Source of the DNA: Polynucleobacter sp. MWH-Loch1C5
Lineage (GTDB): Bacteria > Pseudomonadota > Gammaproteobacteria > Burkholderiales > Burkholderiaceae
Assembly: GCF_018881775.1 (NCBI RefSeq)
Contig: NZ_JACVPR010000001.1
Span: 434,001 to 498,000 of the forward strand
DNA length: 64,000 bases
Reading direction: 5' to 3'
Positions 1 through 9,813 of this stretch are shown here, one piece after another. Every line of letters starts with the position of its first letter. The first letter of the stretch is position 1. The position numbers and the translations under genes are program-made. The notes below the pieces were generated by a model, which saw only the letters and a list, made by a program, of their open reading frames with translations, was not told the DNA's origin and did not search any database.

Positions 1-704
1 ATACGCTCGCCTTCAACCCCACCCCAAACACGTCGCAATTCAGCTTGGCTGGCAGCACATAATTTGGCAACCGTATCAATCCCATAACGGTGTAAACGTT
101 CTTCCATGGCCACACTGATGCCATTGAGATCTCGTAGAGCCAAACGATGCAAAATATTCGGCAAATCAGCCTGCTCAATCACCACTAAACCATTGGGCTT
201 TTGCATATTACTCGCCGTTTTTGCCAAATAACGATTAGGCGCAATGCCAATTGAACAGCGCAAATATTCCCCAACGCGGGTATAAATAGCTTCTTTAATT
301 TGTATAGCGAGACGCTCAGCATTAGCACGCTCACGATCACGCCCGCTTAACTCACACCACATCTCATCAATCGAACGCACTGCGGTCACAGGCAAACACG
401 ACTCTACGGCAGCAATCAAACGATGGTGCAAACGAATGTATTCAGGGGGCCTGGCTTCGACAATTTCAATGCCGGGGCATAAGCGTTTTGCCTCACGCAC
501 ACCCGTTCCTGTTTTGACGCCAAACCGCTTGGCCTCCACGCTAGCAGCAATACAACAAGTGCTATCCGTCACTACTGCAACAATACCCACAGGCTTACCT
601 CGTAAATCAGGTCGCATTTGTTGCTCAGCCGAGGCAAAATACGAGTTGAAATCAACGTATAAAGCTCGTAAAGCTGTTGGCGTTGTTTGTGTAACAGATT
701 TCAT
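1..704 (-). CDS. Y-family (DinB-like) DNA polymerase, 3' part missing
   Basis: Low-fidelity translesion DNA polymerase; the first 234 codons are present and the gene runs off the left edge. The palm-domain acidic residues are visible: Asp18 in the motif YVDFNSYFASAE, and Asp113-Glu114 in RSIDEMWCEL, which corresponds to the SIDE motif of the family. The segment MRPDLRGKPVGI that follows the first motif is also typical. After the palm comes a helix-hairpin-helix-like stretch ending in LRRVWGGVEGER. The start is the only ATG upstream of the first catalytic motif. A LexA-type box begins 5 bases upstream of it, so the gene is probably SOS-induced; the box takes the place of a Shine-Dalgarno sequence. 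DinB, UmuC and related subgroups cannot be separated without the C-terminal little-finger domain, although the motifs look closer to DinB than UmuC. Confidence 0.85.
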   Translation of the reverse strand, partial: MKSVTQTTPTALRALYVDFNSYFASAEQQMRPDLRGKPVGIVAVVTDSTCCIAASVEAKRFGVKTGTGVREAKRLCPGIEIVEARPPEYIRLHHRLIAAVESCLPVTAVRSIDEMWCELSGRDRERANAERLAIQIKEAIYTRVGEYLRCSIGIAPNRYLAKTASNMQKPNGLVVIEQADLPNILHRLALRDLNGISVAMEERLHRYGIDTVAKLCAASQAELRRVWGGVEGER

Positions 705-708
705 AATA

Positions 709-724
709 CTGTATAAATATACAG
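709..724. promoter_or_regulatory. LexA/SOS box
   Basis: The sequence CTGTATAAATATACAG fits the CTGT-N8-ACAG consensus of proteobacterial LexA operators, and the flanking bases extend the symmetry to 20 bp (707-726). It lies 5 bases upstream of the Y-family polymerase start on the minus strand and 37 bases upstream of the divergent aldehyde dehydrogenase start. It could therefore repress both promoters. LexA control of translesion polymerases is well established; control of the aldehyde dehydrogenase is only inferred from position. Confidence 0.8.
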
Positions 725-760
725 TATAAAAATAAATTGGCCTATAGTGAGATAAAAATA

Positions 761-2146
761 ATGAATGCCCTACACCTACAACTCGAAGATCTAAAAAAGG
801 CTTATCAACACGATGCCAATCCCAGTTACGAAGTGCGTAAAGAAAGAATCTTGCGCGTCGTGCAAATGATTGATCGTTATGAAGATAATTTGTGCAAGGT
901 GGTCCAAGCAGACTTCGGCTATCGCCACCCTGTGGAAACTCGTTTGGCTGAATTGAATATGGTCAGACAAGCAGCTAAACATACGATTAAACATTTACGC
1001 GAATGGATGCGCCCACAACTAGCGGAAGTCCCTTGGCATTTACGACCCTCTCGCGCCTGGACTCAAGCCCAAGCTAAAGGGGTCGTGGGTATCGTCAGCC
1101 CGTGGAATTACCCAATCCAGTTAGCCCTGGTGCCAGCGATTGCCGCCTTAGCCGCAGGCAATCGAGTTTGGCTCAAGCCTTCTGAACGCAGCCCGAGAAC
1201 ATCTGGCTATTTAGCCACACTGATTAATGAATTTTTTCACCCTCTAGAGTTTTCTGTCACCACAGGCGATGCTCAAGTCGCTCGTGATTTTGTGAGCCTA
1301 CCTTTTGACCATTTATTTTTTACGGGCTCTACCGCTGTTGGAAAAATGGTCATGCGCGCTGCAGCTGACCACCTAACACCTGTGACTCTCGAATTAGGCG
1401 GCAAAAGTCCTGCCATGATTGCCAGCGATGCCGACATTGAAGATGCAGCACGACGTATTGCCTACGGCAAATTACTCAATAACGGTCAAACCTGTATTGC
1501 TCCAGATTACGTCTTATTACAAAGTGCCCAGAAAGAACATTTCTTAAAAGCCTTGCATACCGCTGTGAGAGAACTGTATGGCAAGACAGAGCTCACTCAA
1601 GCGATCGATGCACGCCAACAAGAACGCTGGGAACAATTAACGCAAGAGGCAGTCAGTAAAGGGGCACAACGTCATGAGCTATTAGATCCTCTAGCGACTG
1701 GTTTTACACCCTGCGCTTTAACTCAAGTACCCCACAATAGCCTCATCATGCAAGAAGAAATCTTTGGTCCTATCTTGCCCATCATTGAAGTTGCAGACAG
1801 CGCTGCCGCCATCGAGTATGTACAAAATCATGAACGCCCTCTTGCACTTTATTGGTTTGGAAAAAACAAAAAGCAATTGCAAACAGTGCTCGAGCAAACC
1901 CACTCAGGAGGCGTGGCTATCAACGACACCCTATTGCACATCACCGTTGAGAATTTACCTTTTGGAGGTATTGGCCCTAGTGGCATGGGTGCTTATCACG
2001 GTAAAAGTGGTTTTGATACCTTCAGTCATCAAAAATCTGTACTTCATGTGAAAGGCTATCTAGGTATTAAGGCTTGGATGGGTACGCGCTTAGCGCACCC
2101 GCCTTATGGCAAAACTGTCGAACGCTTGATCCGCTGGCTATCTTGA
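761..2146 (+). CDS. aldehyde dehydrogenase, coniferyl-aldehyde dehydrogenase-like
   Basis: NAD(P)-dependent oxidation of an aldehyde to its acid. The protein of 461 residues has the ALDH fold signatures: the general base Glu211 in TLELGGKSP, the catalytic Cys245 in NNGQTCIAPDY, and the motif GPSGMGAYHG near the C-terminus. The shorter length and the QTCIAPDY version of the cysteine motif match the coniferyl-aldehyde/ALDH3-like branch rather than the roughly 490-residue betaine or succinate semialdehyde enzymes. A TTG 24 bases upstream is in frame, but the ATG at 761 gives the expected N-terminus (MNALHLQLEDLKKAY). It is divergent from the polymerase gene and not in an obvious operon. The substrate cannot be read from sequence. 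Confidence 0.87.
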   Translation: MNALHLQLEDLKKAYQHDANPSYEVRKERILRVVQMIDRYEDNLCKVVQADFGYRHPVETRLAELNMVRQAAKHTIKHLREWMRPQLAEVPWHLRPSRAWTQAQAKGVVGIVSPWNYPIQLALVPAIAALAAGNRVWLKPSERSPRTSGYLATLINEFFHPLEFSVTTGDAQVARDFVSLPFDHLFFTGSTAVGKMVMRAAADHLTPVTLELGGKSPAMIASDADIEDAARRIAYGKLLNNGQTCIAPDYVLLQSAQKEHFLKALHTAVRELYGKTELTQAIDARQQERWEQLTQEAVSKGAQRHELLDPLATGFTPCALTQVPHNSLIMQEEIFGPILPIIEVADSAAAIEYVQNHERPLALYWFGKNKKQLQTVLEQTHSGGVAINDTLLHITVENLPFGGIGPSGMGAYHGKSGFDTFSHQKSVLHVKGYLGIKAWMGTRLAHPPYGKTVERLIRWLS

Positions 2147-2157
2147 TTCAGGAAGAT

Positions 2158-3351
2158 TTATAAAGTGGCGTAAACGCTAGCAGCTTGTTTATAGTGTAGC
2201 GCCGCTTCTTCTGCCTCAGCCAAAGCCTCATGTAATTGTGCAAGATATAAATGCGCACTCGCTTTAACCATCGGTTTACTGCGCACATCTTTTAAAACAC
2301 CTTGCAAACTCACTTTGGCTTTACCCCAAAGCTTTTGCTGATAACACAGTCGCCCGAGCGCAAGGGACACTTGAGGTTCTGTAGGATATTTCAACATCCA
2401 GGTGTCTAATTTTTGGATTTGTTGCAGGGCAGACTCACCTGCTTCCCAACATTCAGGATAAAGATCCATCAAAGCAGCATCCCACTCAGCATCCAAGGAC
2501 TCTTCAATCAGTTCACGAGCTGTTTTTAACTGCCCAGTCGCCAATAAGCCCTTGGCCATCACCAAAGCCACGCGTGATAGACGGCGATCTTCTTTAGGTA
2601 AGGTTTTCCAAATCTTTAAGAGAGCTTCATGATCCGTCGATTTTTCTTGAACTAATTTAGAAACTGCTTCCTGAATATTTTTTTGTACCAAGACAGGATG
2701 TAGGGCCCCATGCTTACTCAAACTATGCGTTAAACGTAAGACCTCTGTCCAACGTTTGAGTTGCTGATTAGCGCGTAAGGCAATTCTTTGTACAAAGATT
2801 TGTCGTCCGCCACCTTTTTGTAACTGCTCAATGGTTGCCAAAGCTGCTTGCGCATCATTGGCATCCATTTGCATATCCGCTAACGCCACTAAACGAGCAT
2901 GCTGTTTATCGCTAGCCGTAATCTTCTCTAACCATTGATCACGTAAATCAAATTGATTTAAGCGATGTGCAGCACGTGCGGCCAATAAAGCGGCAGTATC
3001 GGCTAGAGCATCGTTAGCACTCGCTGCTTGTGCCGCCTTCAAAGCTTTTGAAAATCGTCCGGCAAAAATTTCTGCAATCGCCTCAGCAATATGACTCATG
3101 GCTTGTGCTTCGCGACGCTTTTTACGATAAGCCGCAGCCTGACGTGGCACATCCAAAACGGCAGCAAAAGTTCTCCAGGCCACTACAGTCACCACAAAGA
3201 GTCCTAGCAATAGGCCAATCAATAAATTAAAACTGAGGTCCACACGATAGGGTGGGAAATAAATCGTGACGTGACCCTCATTTGCACTTGCAAATAAGGC
3301 AATCAGAACTGCTGCTGCAAATAAGAACGCTAACCACAAAGCATGGCGCAT
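2158..3351 (-). CDS. hemY: HemY, inner-membrane TPR protein of heme synthesis
   Basis: HemY of the proteobacterial type, 397 residues, distinct from the Bacillus protoporphyrinogen oxidase of the same name. The N-terminus carries two membrane segments (about residues 3-22 and 42-62) joined by a short loop, EGHVTIYFPPYRVDLSF, typical of the family. The rest is alanine- and leucine-rich helical repeats of the TPR kind, expected in the periplasm or at the membrane face. It is the last gene of hemC-hemD-hemX-hemY and starts two bases after the hemX stop. Its exact role in heme synthesis is not settled; family and context make the name secure. Confidence 0.9.
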   Translation of the reverse strand: MRHALWLAFLFAAAVLIALFASANEGHVTIYFPPYRVDLSFNLLIGLLLGLFVVTVVAWRTFAAVLDVPRQAAAYRKKRREAQAMSHIAEAIAEIFAGRFSKALKAAQAASANDALADTAALLAARAAHRLNQFDLRDQWLEKITASDKQHARLVALADMQMDANDAQAALATIEQLQKGGGRQIFVQRIALRANQQLKRWTEVLRLTHSLSKHGALHPVLVQKNIQEAVSKLVQEKSTDHEALLKIWKTLPKEDRRLSRVALVMAKGLLATGQLKTARELIEESLDAEWDAALMDLYPECWEAGESALQQIQKLDTWMLKYPTEPQVSLALGRLCYQQKLWGKAKVSLQGVLKDVRSKPMVKASAHLYLAQLHEALAEAEEAALHYKQAASVYATL

Positions 3352-3353
3352 AC

Positions 3354-4058
3354 TTACTGCCCCTTCTGCTGCGGTTGAGCAATTTCTTTTTGCAGATCAC
3401 CTAAGAGCTTTTGCATGGTCACTACAGCAGGCGCCTGAACTTGGTAATGTTTCGCGAGTAACTTTTCTGCTTCTTGTAAATCAACCCGTGTGGCTGCTGG
3501 CATCTTCGATAACCAAGCCAAACGTGCACTGAGTAAATGCATACGTAATTGCTGATGAATCAGGCTTTGAGCTGCAGGCGTCATCGCCACATCTTGCACA
3601 TCACCCACAACTTGAATACGAATGAGCTGCTCACCGATTTTTTTAATTTCTCTGACAACACGCTCAGATAGTGCTGGTCCACCAGAGGAGTCTGGGCTTT
3701 GAGTAATATTTGCCTTTTGTGGCAAAGCCATCATCGGTAGATGTGTCGATAACTGAATCAATTCTTGAATCCGTTGGGCTACAGGCGCGAGATTTTTTTC
3801 GCTCTCTAAAGTTGCCTTGAGCATCTCTGTCAACTCGGTTTCACTGGCTTCCAAAATGGCCAACTTCGTTTCAAGTTCAGCGACTCTCGCATCTAATTTG
3901 GCGGGACGCTGATACAGATGAAAACCGGCCTCAATAGCGAACCACAAGACACAGACGGCCACTGCAACCCACAAGGCCTTCCACAGACCGGCAGATAAAG
4001 CATCAGCCTTGGCTTTTTTAGTATCCACGTCTAGGCTTGTTTGAATTTTTTCTGTCAT
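3354..4058 (-). CDS. hemX: HemX-like membrane protein (uroporphyrinogen-III C-methyltransferase-related family)
   Basis: HemX family protein of 234 residues, shorter than the roughly 390-residue E. coli protein. A cytoplasmic N-terminus of about 28 residues leads into one membrane segment (residues about 29-49, LWVAVAVCVLWFAIEAGF). A coiled coil follows (KLDARVAELETKLAILEASETEL) and then a helical C-terminal domain ending in a glutamine-rich tail. It has none of the SAM-binding motifs of a real methyltransferase, so the common database name is misleading. It sits between hemD and hemY with gaps of 9 and 2 bases, pointing to one transcript. Confidence 0.85.
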   Translation of the reverse strand: MTEKIQTSLDVDTKKAKADALSAGLWKALWVAVAVCVLWFAIEAGFHLYQRPAKLDARVAELETKLAILEASETELTEMLKATLESEKNLAPVAQRIQELIQLSTHLPMMALPQKANITQSPDSSGGPALSERVVREIKKIGEQLIRIQVVGDVQDVAMTPAAQSLIHQQLRMHLLSARLAWLSKMPAATRVDLQEAEKLLAKHYQVQAPAVVTMQKLLGDLQKEIAQPQQKGQ

Positions 4059-4067
4059 AACTCTATC

Positions 4068-4859
4068 TTAACTGAGCGAGTCATTTTTATACCATGCAGA
4101 TGTGGCAGCCAATATAGCTTCATCCCCTGAGCCGGCCAAAGAAACTTTGCGAAATCCCAAATCCTCAATAGCCGCCATAATCCGAGGATGACTAGCAATC
4201 ATCTGCACATGCTCAAACCAAGGCGCTCCCCATGGCTTTTTTTGTAGGACCTGCGCCCAATGACGCGCCGCCTCAGAAGAAGTCATTAAACAACAAGTTT
4301 GGCTGGGTTCTAAAGTGGCGAGCTTATCCCATAGGCTCGCTTCACTAGAGAGGGTGACGCGCTGATACGCATTAATCGGATAAACATGCGCACCATGCAT
4401 GACAAATTGCTCTCCTAACCAAACTCGTCCACCGACTCCTTTTAAGAAAAGTACTTGTTGATCTTGCATAGGCCACTTCAGGGCTTGTAAAGCAGCCCAT
4501 AAACCTTCTGAATCTTCTTGACCTTGGGGGGCAATAATTTGATAACCAGAAGCCTGATCAATACCATGATGCAATAACGCTCTTTGACTCCCCATCCCCA
4601 CAATTGCAATCGGTACCTCTTTAGGCCAAGAGCCCGCCAACATGCGCATGCCGCATTCCACAGCATTAGGGCTGACAATCACAGCTAAATCAGTCTTTTT
4701 TAATTGTTCACGTAAACGCTCAGCCTCACGCGGATCCTCATTGGGCAAAATAGTGAGTAAGGGTATTTGCAAAACATGAGCAGCCGGTAAAGCAACACGA
4801 ATCAACTCAGCCAACTGGGCAGCTTGCCCCGGGGGCCGAGTGATTAAGACTGTTTTCAT
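4068..4859 (-). CDS. hemD: uroporphyrinogen-III synthase
   Basis: Closes and isomerises hydroxymethylbilane to uroporphyrinogen III, the branch point to heme, siroheme and cobalamin. At 263 residues it has the usual two-lobed layout. The N-terminal VLITRPPGQAAQLAELI and VIVSPNAVECGM and the C-terminal CLMTSSEAARHW and IASHPRIMAAIEDLGF segments are the conserved strands of this weakly conserved family. It follows hemC by 6 bases, the normal gene order. Confidence 0.92.
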   Translation of the reverse strand: MKTVLITRPPGQAAQLAELIRVALPAAHVLQIPLLTILPNEDPREAERLREQLKKTDLAVIVSPNAVECGMRMLAGSWPKEVPIAIVGMGSQRALLHHGIDQASGYQIIAPQGQEDSEGLWAALQALKWPMQDQQVLFLKGVGGRVWLGEQFVMHGAHVYPINAYQRVTLSSEASLWDKLATLEPSQTCCLMTSSEAARHWAQVLQKKPWGAPWFEHVQMIASHPRIMAAIEDLGFRKVSLAGSGDEAILAATSAWYKNDSLS

Positions 4860-4865
4860 GAGTGT

Positions 4866-5822
4866 TTATTCAGGTCTAGTAGGTATGAGCTTTAAAGCTC
4901 CCTGTGCAATTAAATCCTGAGCGACTTGTAAACCCAATGCATTAGCCTGCTCCTCGGTCTGAATCTGAGCTTGGGTTTCGGCACGGCAAAACTCTTGACC
5001 ATTGGGGCTTGCGACAAAAGCACGCAAATACATCTGCCCATCCCCTTGCCAAAGTGCATAAGCGGCCAAAGGAATATCGCAAGATCCTCCTAAAGCACGC
5101 GATACCGCTCGCTCAGCAGTCACCGCTAAACTCGATGCCGCATGTCTTAGCGGACTTAAATATTGGGCAACATCAGTACGATCTGAGCAGATTTCAATAC
5201 CCAAAGCACCTTGACCCGCTGCCGGCAAGCTATCCTCAGGCTGAATCAAAGAACGAATCCGAGTCGCTAAACCCAAACGTTTCAAACCAGCCGCAGCCAA
5301 GATAATCGCCGCATACTCACCACGATCTAGTTTAGCTAAGCGAGTGTCCAAATTACCGCGCAGGGGCTGAATCTCTAAATGGGGATAACGCGCGCGCAAG
5401 GAAGCTTCTCTGCGCAAACTCGCAGTCCCAACGATCGCCCCGGCTGGCAACTCAGACAGCGCCTGATACTGATTCGACACAAAAGCATCGCGTGGGTCTT
5501 CACGATCCATCACGCAAGCCAAACTAAAACCTTCGGCCAATTGCATGGGCACATCTTTTAAGGAATGGACGGCCAGATCTGCTCGACCTTCGGCCAAAGC
5601 GACTTCTAGCTCTTTCACAAACAAACCCTTACCCCCCACTTTGGAGAGCGTACGATCCAAAATTTGATCCCCACGGGTAGTCATCCCCAGAATCGAGACA
5701 TCACATTGTGGGTAGAGCTTACGTAGACAATCACGGACATATTCGGCTTGCCACATAGCCAAACGACTCTCACGGGAGGCAATGACGAGTTTTTGAGGTA
5801 ATAAATTTTCTTGCATAAGCAT
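4866..5822 (-). CDS. hemC: hydroxymethylbilane synthase (porphobilinogen deaminase)
   Basis: Polymerises four porphobilinogen units into hydroxymethylbilane. Visible hallmarks in the 318-residue protein are the N-terminal [16 protein letters not shown], the catalytic Asp90 in VHSLKDVP, the GTASLRREA loop and Cys248 in LGGSCDIP, which carries the dipyrromethane cofactor. The ATG at 5822 has an AAGGG about 9 bases upstream; a second ATG two codons on is less well placed. It is the first gene of the hem block and is divergent from argH, with only 35 bases between the two start codons, so their promoters must overlap each other or the coding ends. Confidence 0.95.
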   Translation of the reverse strand: MLMQENLLPQKLVIASRESRLAMWQAEYVRDCLRKLYPQCDVSILGMTTRGDQILDRTLSKVGGKGLFVKELEVALAEGRADLAVHSLKDVPMQLAEGFSLACVMDREDPRDAFVSNQYQALSELPAGAIVGTASLRREASLRARYPHLEIQPLRGNLDTRLAKLDRGEYAAIILAAAGLKRLGLATRIRSLIQPEDSLPAAGQGALGIEICSDRTDVAQYLSPLRHAASSLAVTAERAVSRALGGSCDIPLAAYALWQGDGQMYLRAFVASPNGQEFCRAETQAQIQTEEQANALGLQVAQDLIAQGALKLIPTRPE

Positions 5823-5857
5823 AAGGATAAGCCCTTTCAGGCAATATACTTATATTT

Positions 5858-7285
5858 ATGAGCGACAAAAACAGTAAAAACAACTCTTTAGACAATAAAG
5901 ATCAAGCATGGTCAGCCCGTTTTGCTGAGCCGGTGGCTGAACTTGTTCAACGCTACACCGCCTCAGTCGGTTTTGACCAAAGAATGGCCATGGTCGATAT
6001 CCAAGGCTCTCTTGCCCATGCCCAAATGTTGGCTCAACAAAAAATTATCAGTAATGATGATTTGACGGCTATTCAAAAAGGTATGGCCCAGATCCAAGCA
6101 GAAATTGAATCAGGTCAGTTCCACTGGCAACTGGCTCTAGAAGATGTGCACCTGAATATTGAGGCTCGCTTAACGCAACTCGTGGGCGATGCCGGTAAAC
6201 GTCTACACACTGGTCGCTCGCGCAATGATCAGGTAGCTACGGATATTCGTTTATGGCTACGCGGTGCAATTGACCAAATTGATAGTCAACTGACACAGCT
6301 CAGAAAAGGCTTATGTGATGTGGCTGAAAAACATGCAGCCACGATCATGCCTGGCTTTACCCATTTACAGGTCGCCCAACCCATTAGCTTTGGCCATCAC
6401 TTGATGGCTTATGCAGAGATGTTTGCGCGTGACGCGAGCCGTTTGCGGGACTGCAGAGCTCGTGTGAATCGTTTACCCTTAGGCGCTGCCGCTTTAGCCG
6501 GTACCAGCTATCCGATCGATCGTGCGCTCGTAGCAAAGCTCTTAGGCTTTGATGGAGTTTGCGCTAATTCATTAGACGCCGTCTCTGACCGTGATTTTGC
6601 AATTGAGTTTTGTAGTGTGTCATCTTTAATCATGACGCATATTTCACGCCTATCTGAAGAGCTCATACTCTGGATGAGCCCCAGAATTGGCTTTATCGAT
6701 TTACCCGATCGCTTTTGCACTGGTAGCTCGATCATGCCGCAGAAAAAGAATCCGGATGTCCCTGAATTAGCCCGCGGCAAAACAGGGCGAGTCAACGGTA
6801 ATCTCATCGCCATGCTGACCTTAATGAAAGGCCAACCTTTAGCGTATAACAAAGATAATCAAGAAGACAAAGAACCTCTCTTTGATTCTGCCGATACAGT
6901 CTTAGATACGCTCACAATCTTTGCCGATATGGTGCCCCATATTCAAGTGAAGGCAGAAGCAATGCGTGCTGCTGCATTACAAGGTTTTGCAACCGCCACT
7001 GATTTGGCTGACTATCTTGTGAAAAAGGGTCTACCCTTCCGCGATGCCCATGAGGCAGTCGCTCACGCCGTAAAAACGTGCGCAGCTCGCCAGTGTGACC
7101 TAGCTGATCTCAATCTCGATGAATTACGCGCCGCATGCAATCTTGGACAACAAGCTCAACTGATTGATGCTGACGTGAAAGATTGCCTAACACTAGAAGG
7201 CTCGATCGCAGGTCGCCAACATGTCGGCGGCACAGCCCCACAACAAGTGCTTCGTGCAATTGCGGAGTACCGCAAGTCCTTGTAA
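5858..7285 (+). CDS. argH: argininosuccinate lyase
   Basis: Splits argininosuccinate into arginine and fumarate, the last step of arginine synthesis. The fumarase/aspartase superfamily signature [12 protein letters not shown] starts at residue 289, and the substrate-binding segments [14 protein letters not shown] and [12 protein letters not shown] are intact. Length (475) is slightly above the usual 460 because of a polar N-terminal extension ([16 protein letters not shown]). No other arg genes are adjacent. A strong hairpin terminator follows. Confidence 0.96.
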   Translation: MSDKNSKNNSLDNKDQAWSARFAEPVAELVQRYTASVGFDQRMAMVDIQGSLAHAQMLAQQKIISNDDLTAIQKGMAQIQAEIESGQFHWQLALEDVHLNIEARLTQLVGDAGKRLHTGRSRNDQVATDIRLWLRGAIDQIDSQLTQLRKGLCDVAEKHAATIMPGFTHLQVAQPISFGHHLMAYAEMFARDASRLRDCRARVNRLPLGAAALAGTSYPIDRALVAKLLGFDGVCANSLDAVSDRDFAIEFCSVSSLIMTHISRLSEELILWMSPRIGFIDLPDRFCTGSSIMPQKKNPDVPELARGKTGRVNGNLIAMLTLMKGQPLAYNKDNQEDKEPLFDSADTVLDTLTIFADMVPHIQVKAEAMRAAALQGFATATDLADYLVKKGLPFRDAHEAVAHAVKTCAARQCDLADLNLDELRAACNLGQQAQLIDADVKDCLTLEGSIAGRQHVGGTAPQQVLRAIAEYRKSL

Positions 7286-7319
7286 AGCAGTTATCGAGAA
7301 ATATTGAATCAGTATCAAT

Positions 7320-7348
7320 AATAAAGGCCAACATCGTTGGCCTTTATT
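7320..7348. terminator. bidirectional intrinsic terminator between argH and the decarboxylase gene
   Basis: Perfect 13-bp inverted repeat with a 3-base loop (AATAAAGGCCAAC / GTTGGCCTTTATT). The A-rich and T-rich ends give a U-run on either strand. It sits between two convergent genes, 34 bases after the argH stop and 19 bases from the decarboxylase stop. Confidence 0.85.
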
Positions 7349-7367
7349 GTTAGTGGTGACTGATCAG

Positions 7368-9617
7368 TTAACTCTTCACACAATCAACGTAGTACTCTTT
7401 ACGTCCATTGACCTCACCTTTGACCAAGCCATGGACATCCGTCTCAAAACCTGGGAATTGCTCATTGAACTCACGGGTAAAGCGTAAATAATCAACAATA
7501 CGACGATTAAAGCGCTCGCCAGGGATTAAAAGAGGAATACCGGGTGGATAAGGCGTGACTAACATAGCAGTGACCCGCCCTTCAAGATCATCAATCATGA
7601 CGCGCTCAATATCTCGATGCGCCATCTTGGCCCAAGCTTCCGCTGGAGGCATCGCTGGGACCATATCTGACAAATACATTTCTGTTGTCATGCGGGCCAC
7701 ATCATATTTTTTATAGACTTGGTGAATCTGTTGACACAGATCCTTAAGACCCATACGTTCATAGCGTGGATGTTTATTGACAAACTCAGGCAAGACGCGC
7801 CACAAAGGCTGATTCTTATCAAAGTCATCTTTGAACTGTTGCAAAGCAGTGACCAAGGTATTCCAACGCCCCTTGGTAATACCGATCGTAAACATAATAA
7901 AGAATGAATACAGGCCTGTTTTTTCAACAATCACACCGTGCTCGGATAAATATTTGGTGACGATGCTAGCCGGAATACCCGTCTCCGCAAAACTTCCATC
8001 CACTTCTAAGCCCGGTGTAATGACTGTGGCTTTGATGGGGTCGAGCATATTGAAGCCCTCAGCCAGAAGGCCAAAGTCATGCCAACGCTCACCGGCTTTG
8101 AGCATCCAATCTTCACGTTCGCCCACACCCTCTTCAGCTAAATAGTCAGGGCCCCAAACCTTGAACCACCAATCGGCACCCCATTCTTCATCGACCTTAC
8201 GCATGGCACGTCTAAAGTCCAATGCTTCAGAGATCGATTCGTCGACCAAAGCTGTGCCACCGGGGGCTTCCATCATAGCTGCCGCCACATCACAAGAGGC
8301 GATGATGGCGTACTGTGGGCTGGTTGAGGTATGCATCAAATAAGACTCATTAAAGCAGTCGTAATCTAATTTATTGTTATCTGCATCCTGAACCAAAATT
8401 TGTGATGCTTGTGACAATCCCGCTAATAATTTATGGGTCGACTGCGTTGAGAAGACCATGCTATTTTTAGGCTTCGGACGTCCCTGACCAATCGCATGCA
8501 TATTCTTATAGAAGTCATGGAAGGTCGCATGCGGTAACCAGGCCTCGTCAAAGTGCAAAGTATCCACTTGGCCATCGAGCATTTCTTTGATCATTTCCAC
8601 GTTATATAAGACACCGTCATAGGTACTTTGCGTGATCGTTAAAACACGTGGCTTGGCAGTTTTATCCTTAATGAATGGATTGGCCGCGATTTTCTTTTGA
8701 ATGGTTTCCCATTTAAATTCTTCTTTTGGAATCGGTCCAATAATGCCGTAATGATTACGCGTTGGCATCAAAAAGACAGGGATAGCACCCGTCATCATGA
8801 TGGCATGCAAGATTGATTTATGGCAGTTCCTATCGACAATCACAATATCGCCAGGAGCGACTGTCGAGTGCCAAACAATCTTATTAGAGGTCGACGTACC
8901 ATTAGTGACAAAGAACAAATGATCACAATTAAAGATACGCGCAGCATTACGCTCACTCGCAGCAACAGGCCCCGTGTGATCAAGTAATTGCCCTAACTCA
9001 TCGACCGCATTACAGACGTCGGCACGCAACATATTTTCACCAAAGAATTGGTGAAACATTTGACCGACCGGGCTTTTTAAGAAGGCTACTCCACCGGAGT
9101 GCCCAGGACAGTGCCAAGAGTAAGAGCCATCTGAAGCATAGTGCGTAAGAGCTCTAAAAAATGGGGGCGCTAGTGAATCAAGATATACCTTGGCTTCACG
9201 AATGATATGGCGCGCCACAAACTCTGGGGTATCTTCATTCATGTGAATGAAACCATGTAGTTCACGCAAGACATCATTAGGGATGTGGCGTGAAGTTCTA
9301 GTTTCGCCGTACAAGAAAATAGGAATTTCTTCATTGCGTTTGCGCACTTCCATCACAAAGGCACGCAAACTACCCAAGGCGACATCAATCTCCTCGGCGC
9401 TACCCTCGCCAAACTCTTCGTCATCAATCGACAAAATGAAACAAGAGGCACGCGAAGCTTGTTGCGCAAATGAAGTTAAGTCGCCATAGCTCGTCAGGCC
9501 CAATACTTCCATACCTTCAGATTCAATCGCTTCAGCGAGCGCACGCACCCCTGAACCAGAAATATTTTCTGAGCGAAAGTCTTCGTCAATGATGACAATA
9601 GGAAAACGGAACTTCAT
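7368..9617 (-). CDS. Orn/Lys/Arg decarboxylase, large AdiA/LdcC-type
   Basis: PLP-dependent fold-I decarboxylase of a basic amino acid, 749 residues. An N-terminal response-regulator-like wing domain (VIIDEDFRSEN) precedes the aminotransferase-like core. The PLP lysine is Lys396 in STHKLLAGLSQAS, and the phosphate-binding NGTSTSNKIV and HFDEAW motifs are intact. The C-terminal part contains PYPPGIPLLIPGE, typical of the class. The start at 9617 is chosen because GGAGG lies 4 bases upstream; an in-frame start at 9635 would put that site inside the gene. Overall similarity by eye is high to E. coli AdiA as well as LdcC, so substrate (arginine, lysine or ornithine) is left open. Likely roles are acid resistance or polyamine supply. 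Confidence 0.88.
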   Translation of the reverse strand: MKFRFPIVIIDEDFRSENISGSGVRALAEAIESEGMEVLGLTSYGDLTSFAQQASRASCFILSIDDEEFGEGSAEEIDVALGSLRAFVMEVRKRNEEIPIFLYGETRTSRHIPNDVLRELHGFIHMNEDTPEFVARHIIREAKVYLDSLAPPFFRALTHYASDGSYSWHCPGHSGGVAFLKSPVGQMFHQFFGENMLRADVCNAVDELGQLLDHTGPVAASERNAARIFNCDHLFFVTNGTSTSNKIVWHSTVAPGDIVIVDRNCHKSILHAIMMTGAIPVFLMPTRNHYGIIGPIPKEEFKWETIQKKIAANPFIKDKTAKPRVLTITQSTYDGVLYNVEMIKEMLDGQVDTLHFDEAWLPHATFHDFYKNMHAIGQGRPKPKNSMVFSTQSTHKLLAGLSQASQILVQDADNNKLDYDCFNESYLMHTSTSPQYAIIASCDVAAAMMEAPGGTALVDESISEALDFRRAMRKVDEEWGADWWFKVWGPDYLAEEGVGEREDWMLKAGERWHDFGLLAEGFNMLDPIKATVITPGLEVDGSFAETGIPASIVTKYLSEHGVIVEKTGLYSFFIMFTIGITKGRWNTLVTALQQFKDDFDKNQPLWRVLPEFVNKHPRYERMGLKDLCQQIHQVYKKYDVARMTTEMYLSDMVPAMPPAEAWAKMAHRDIERVMIDDLEGRVTAMLVTPYPPGIPLLIPGERFNRRIVDYLRFTREFNEQFPGFETDVHGLVKGEVNGRKEYYVDCVKS

Positions 9618-9813
9618 CGTACCTCCTAGGCGCAATTGCTCGCGTCAAAGATCAAAAAATTGGTAAAACGAGACTATAAAGACAAATTCAGTAGTTTTGT
9701 TGAATTTTTGGGTAGATTTTGACCTCTTTTTATGACAGAGGTCGTATTTAGTGTTTTTGCTCCCAGTAGAGGCCCTCTTTTAGTCACCAGAAGGCCTCAG
9801 GAGAGAGGTTTGC

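Noticed and set aside
436..729. Open frame of 97 codons on the plus strand
   Set aside because: Antisense shadow of the Y-family polymerase gene, whose catalytic motifs read on the minus strand.
737..760. TTG start for the aldehyde dehydrogenase eight codons upstream
   Set aside because: The ATG at 761 gives the family N-terminus, and the extension has no ribosome-binding site.
9721..9743. Hairpin GACCTCT-N9-AGAGGTC between the decarboxylase gene and dcd, considered as a terminator
   Set aside because: Only a 7-bp stem, and no U-run directly follows on the minus strand, the direction of dcd transcription.
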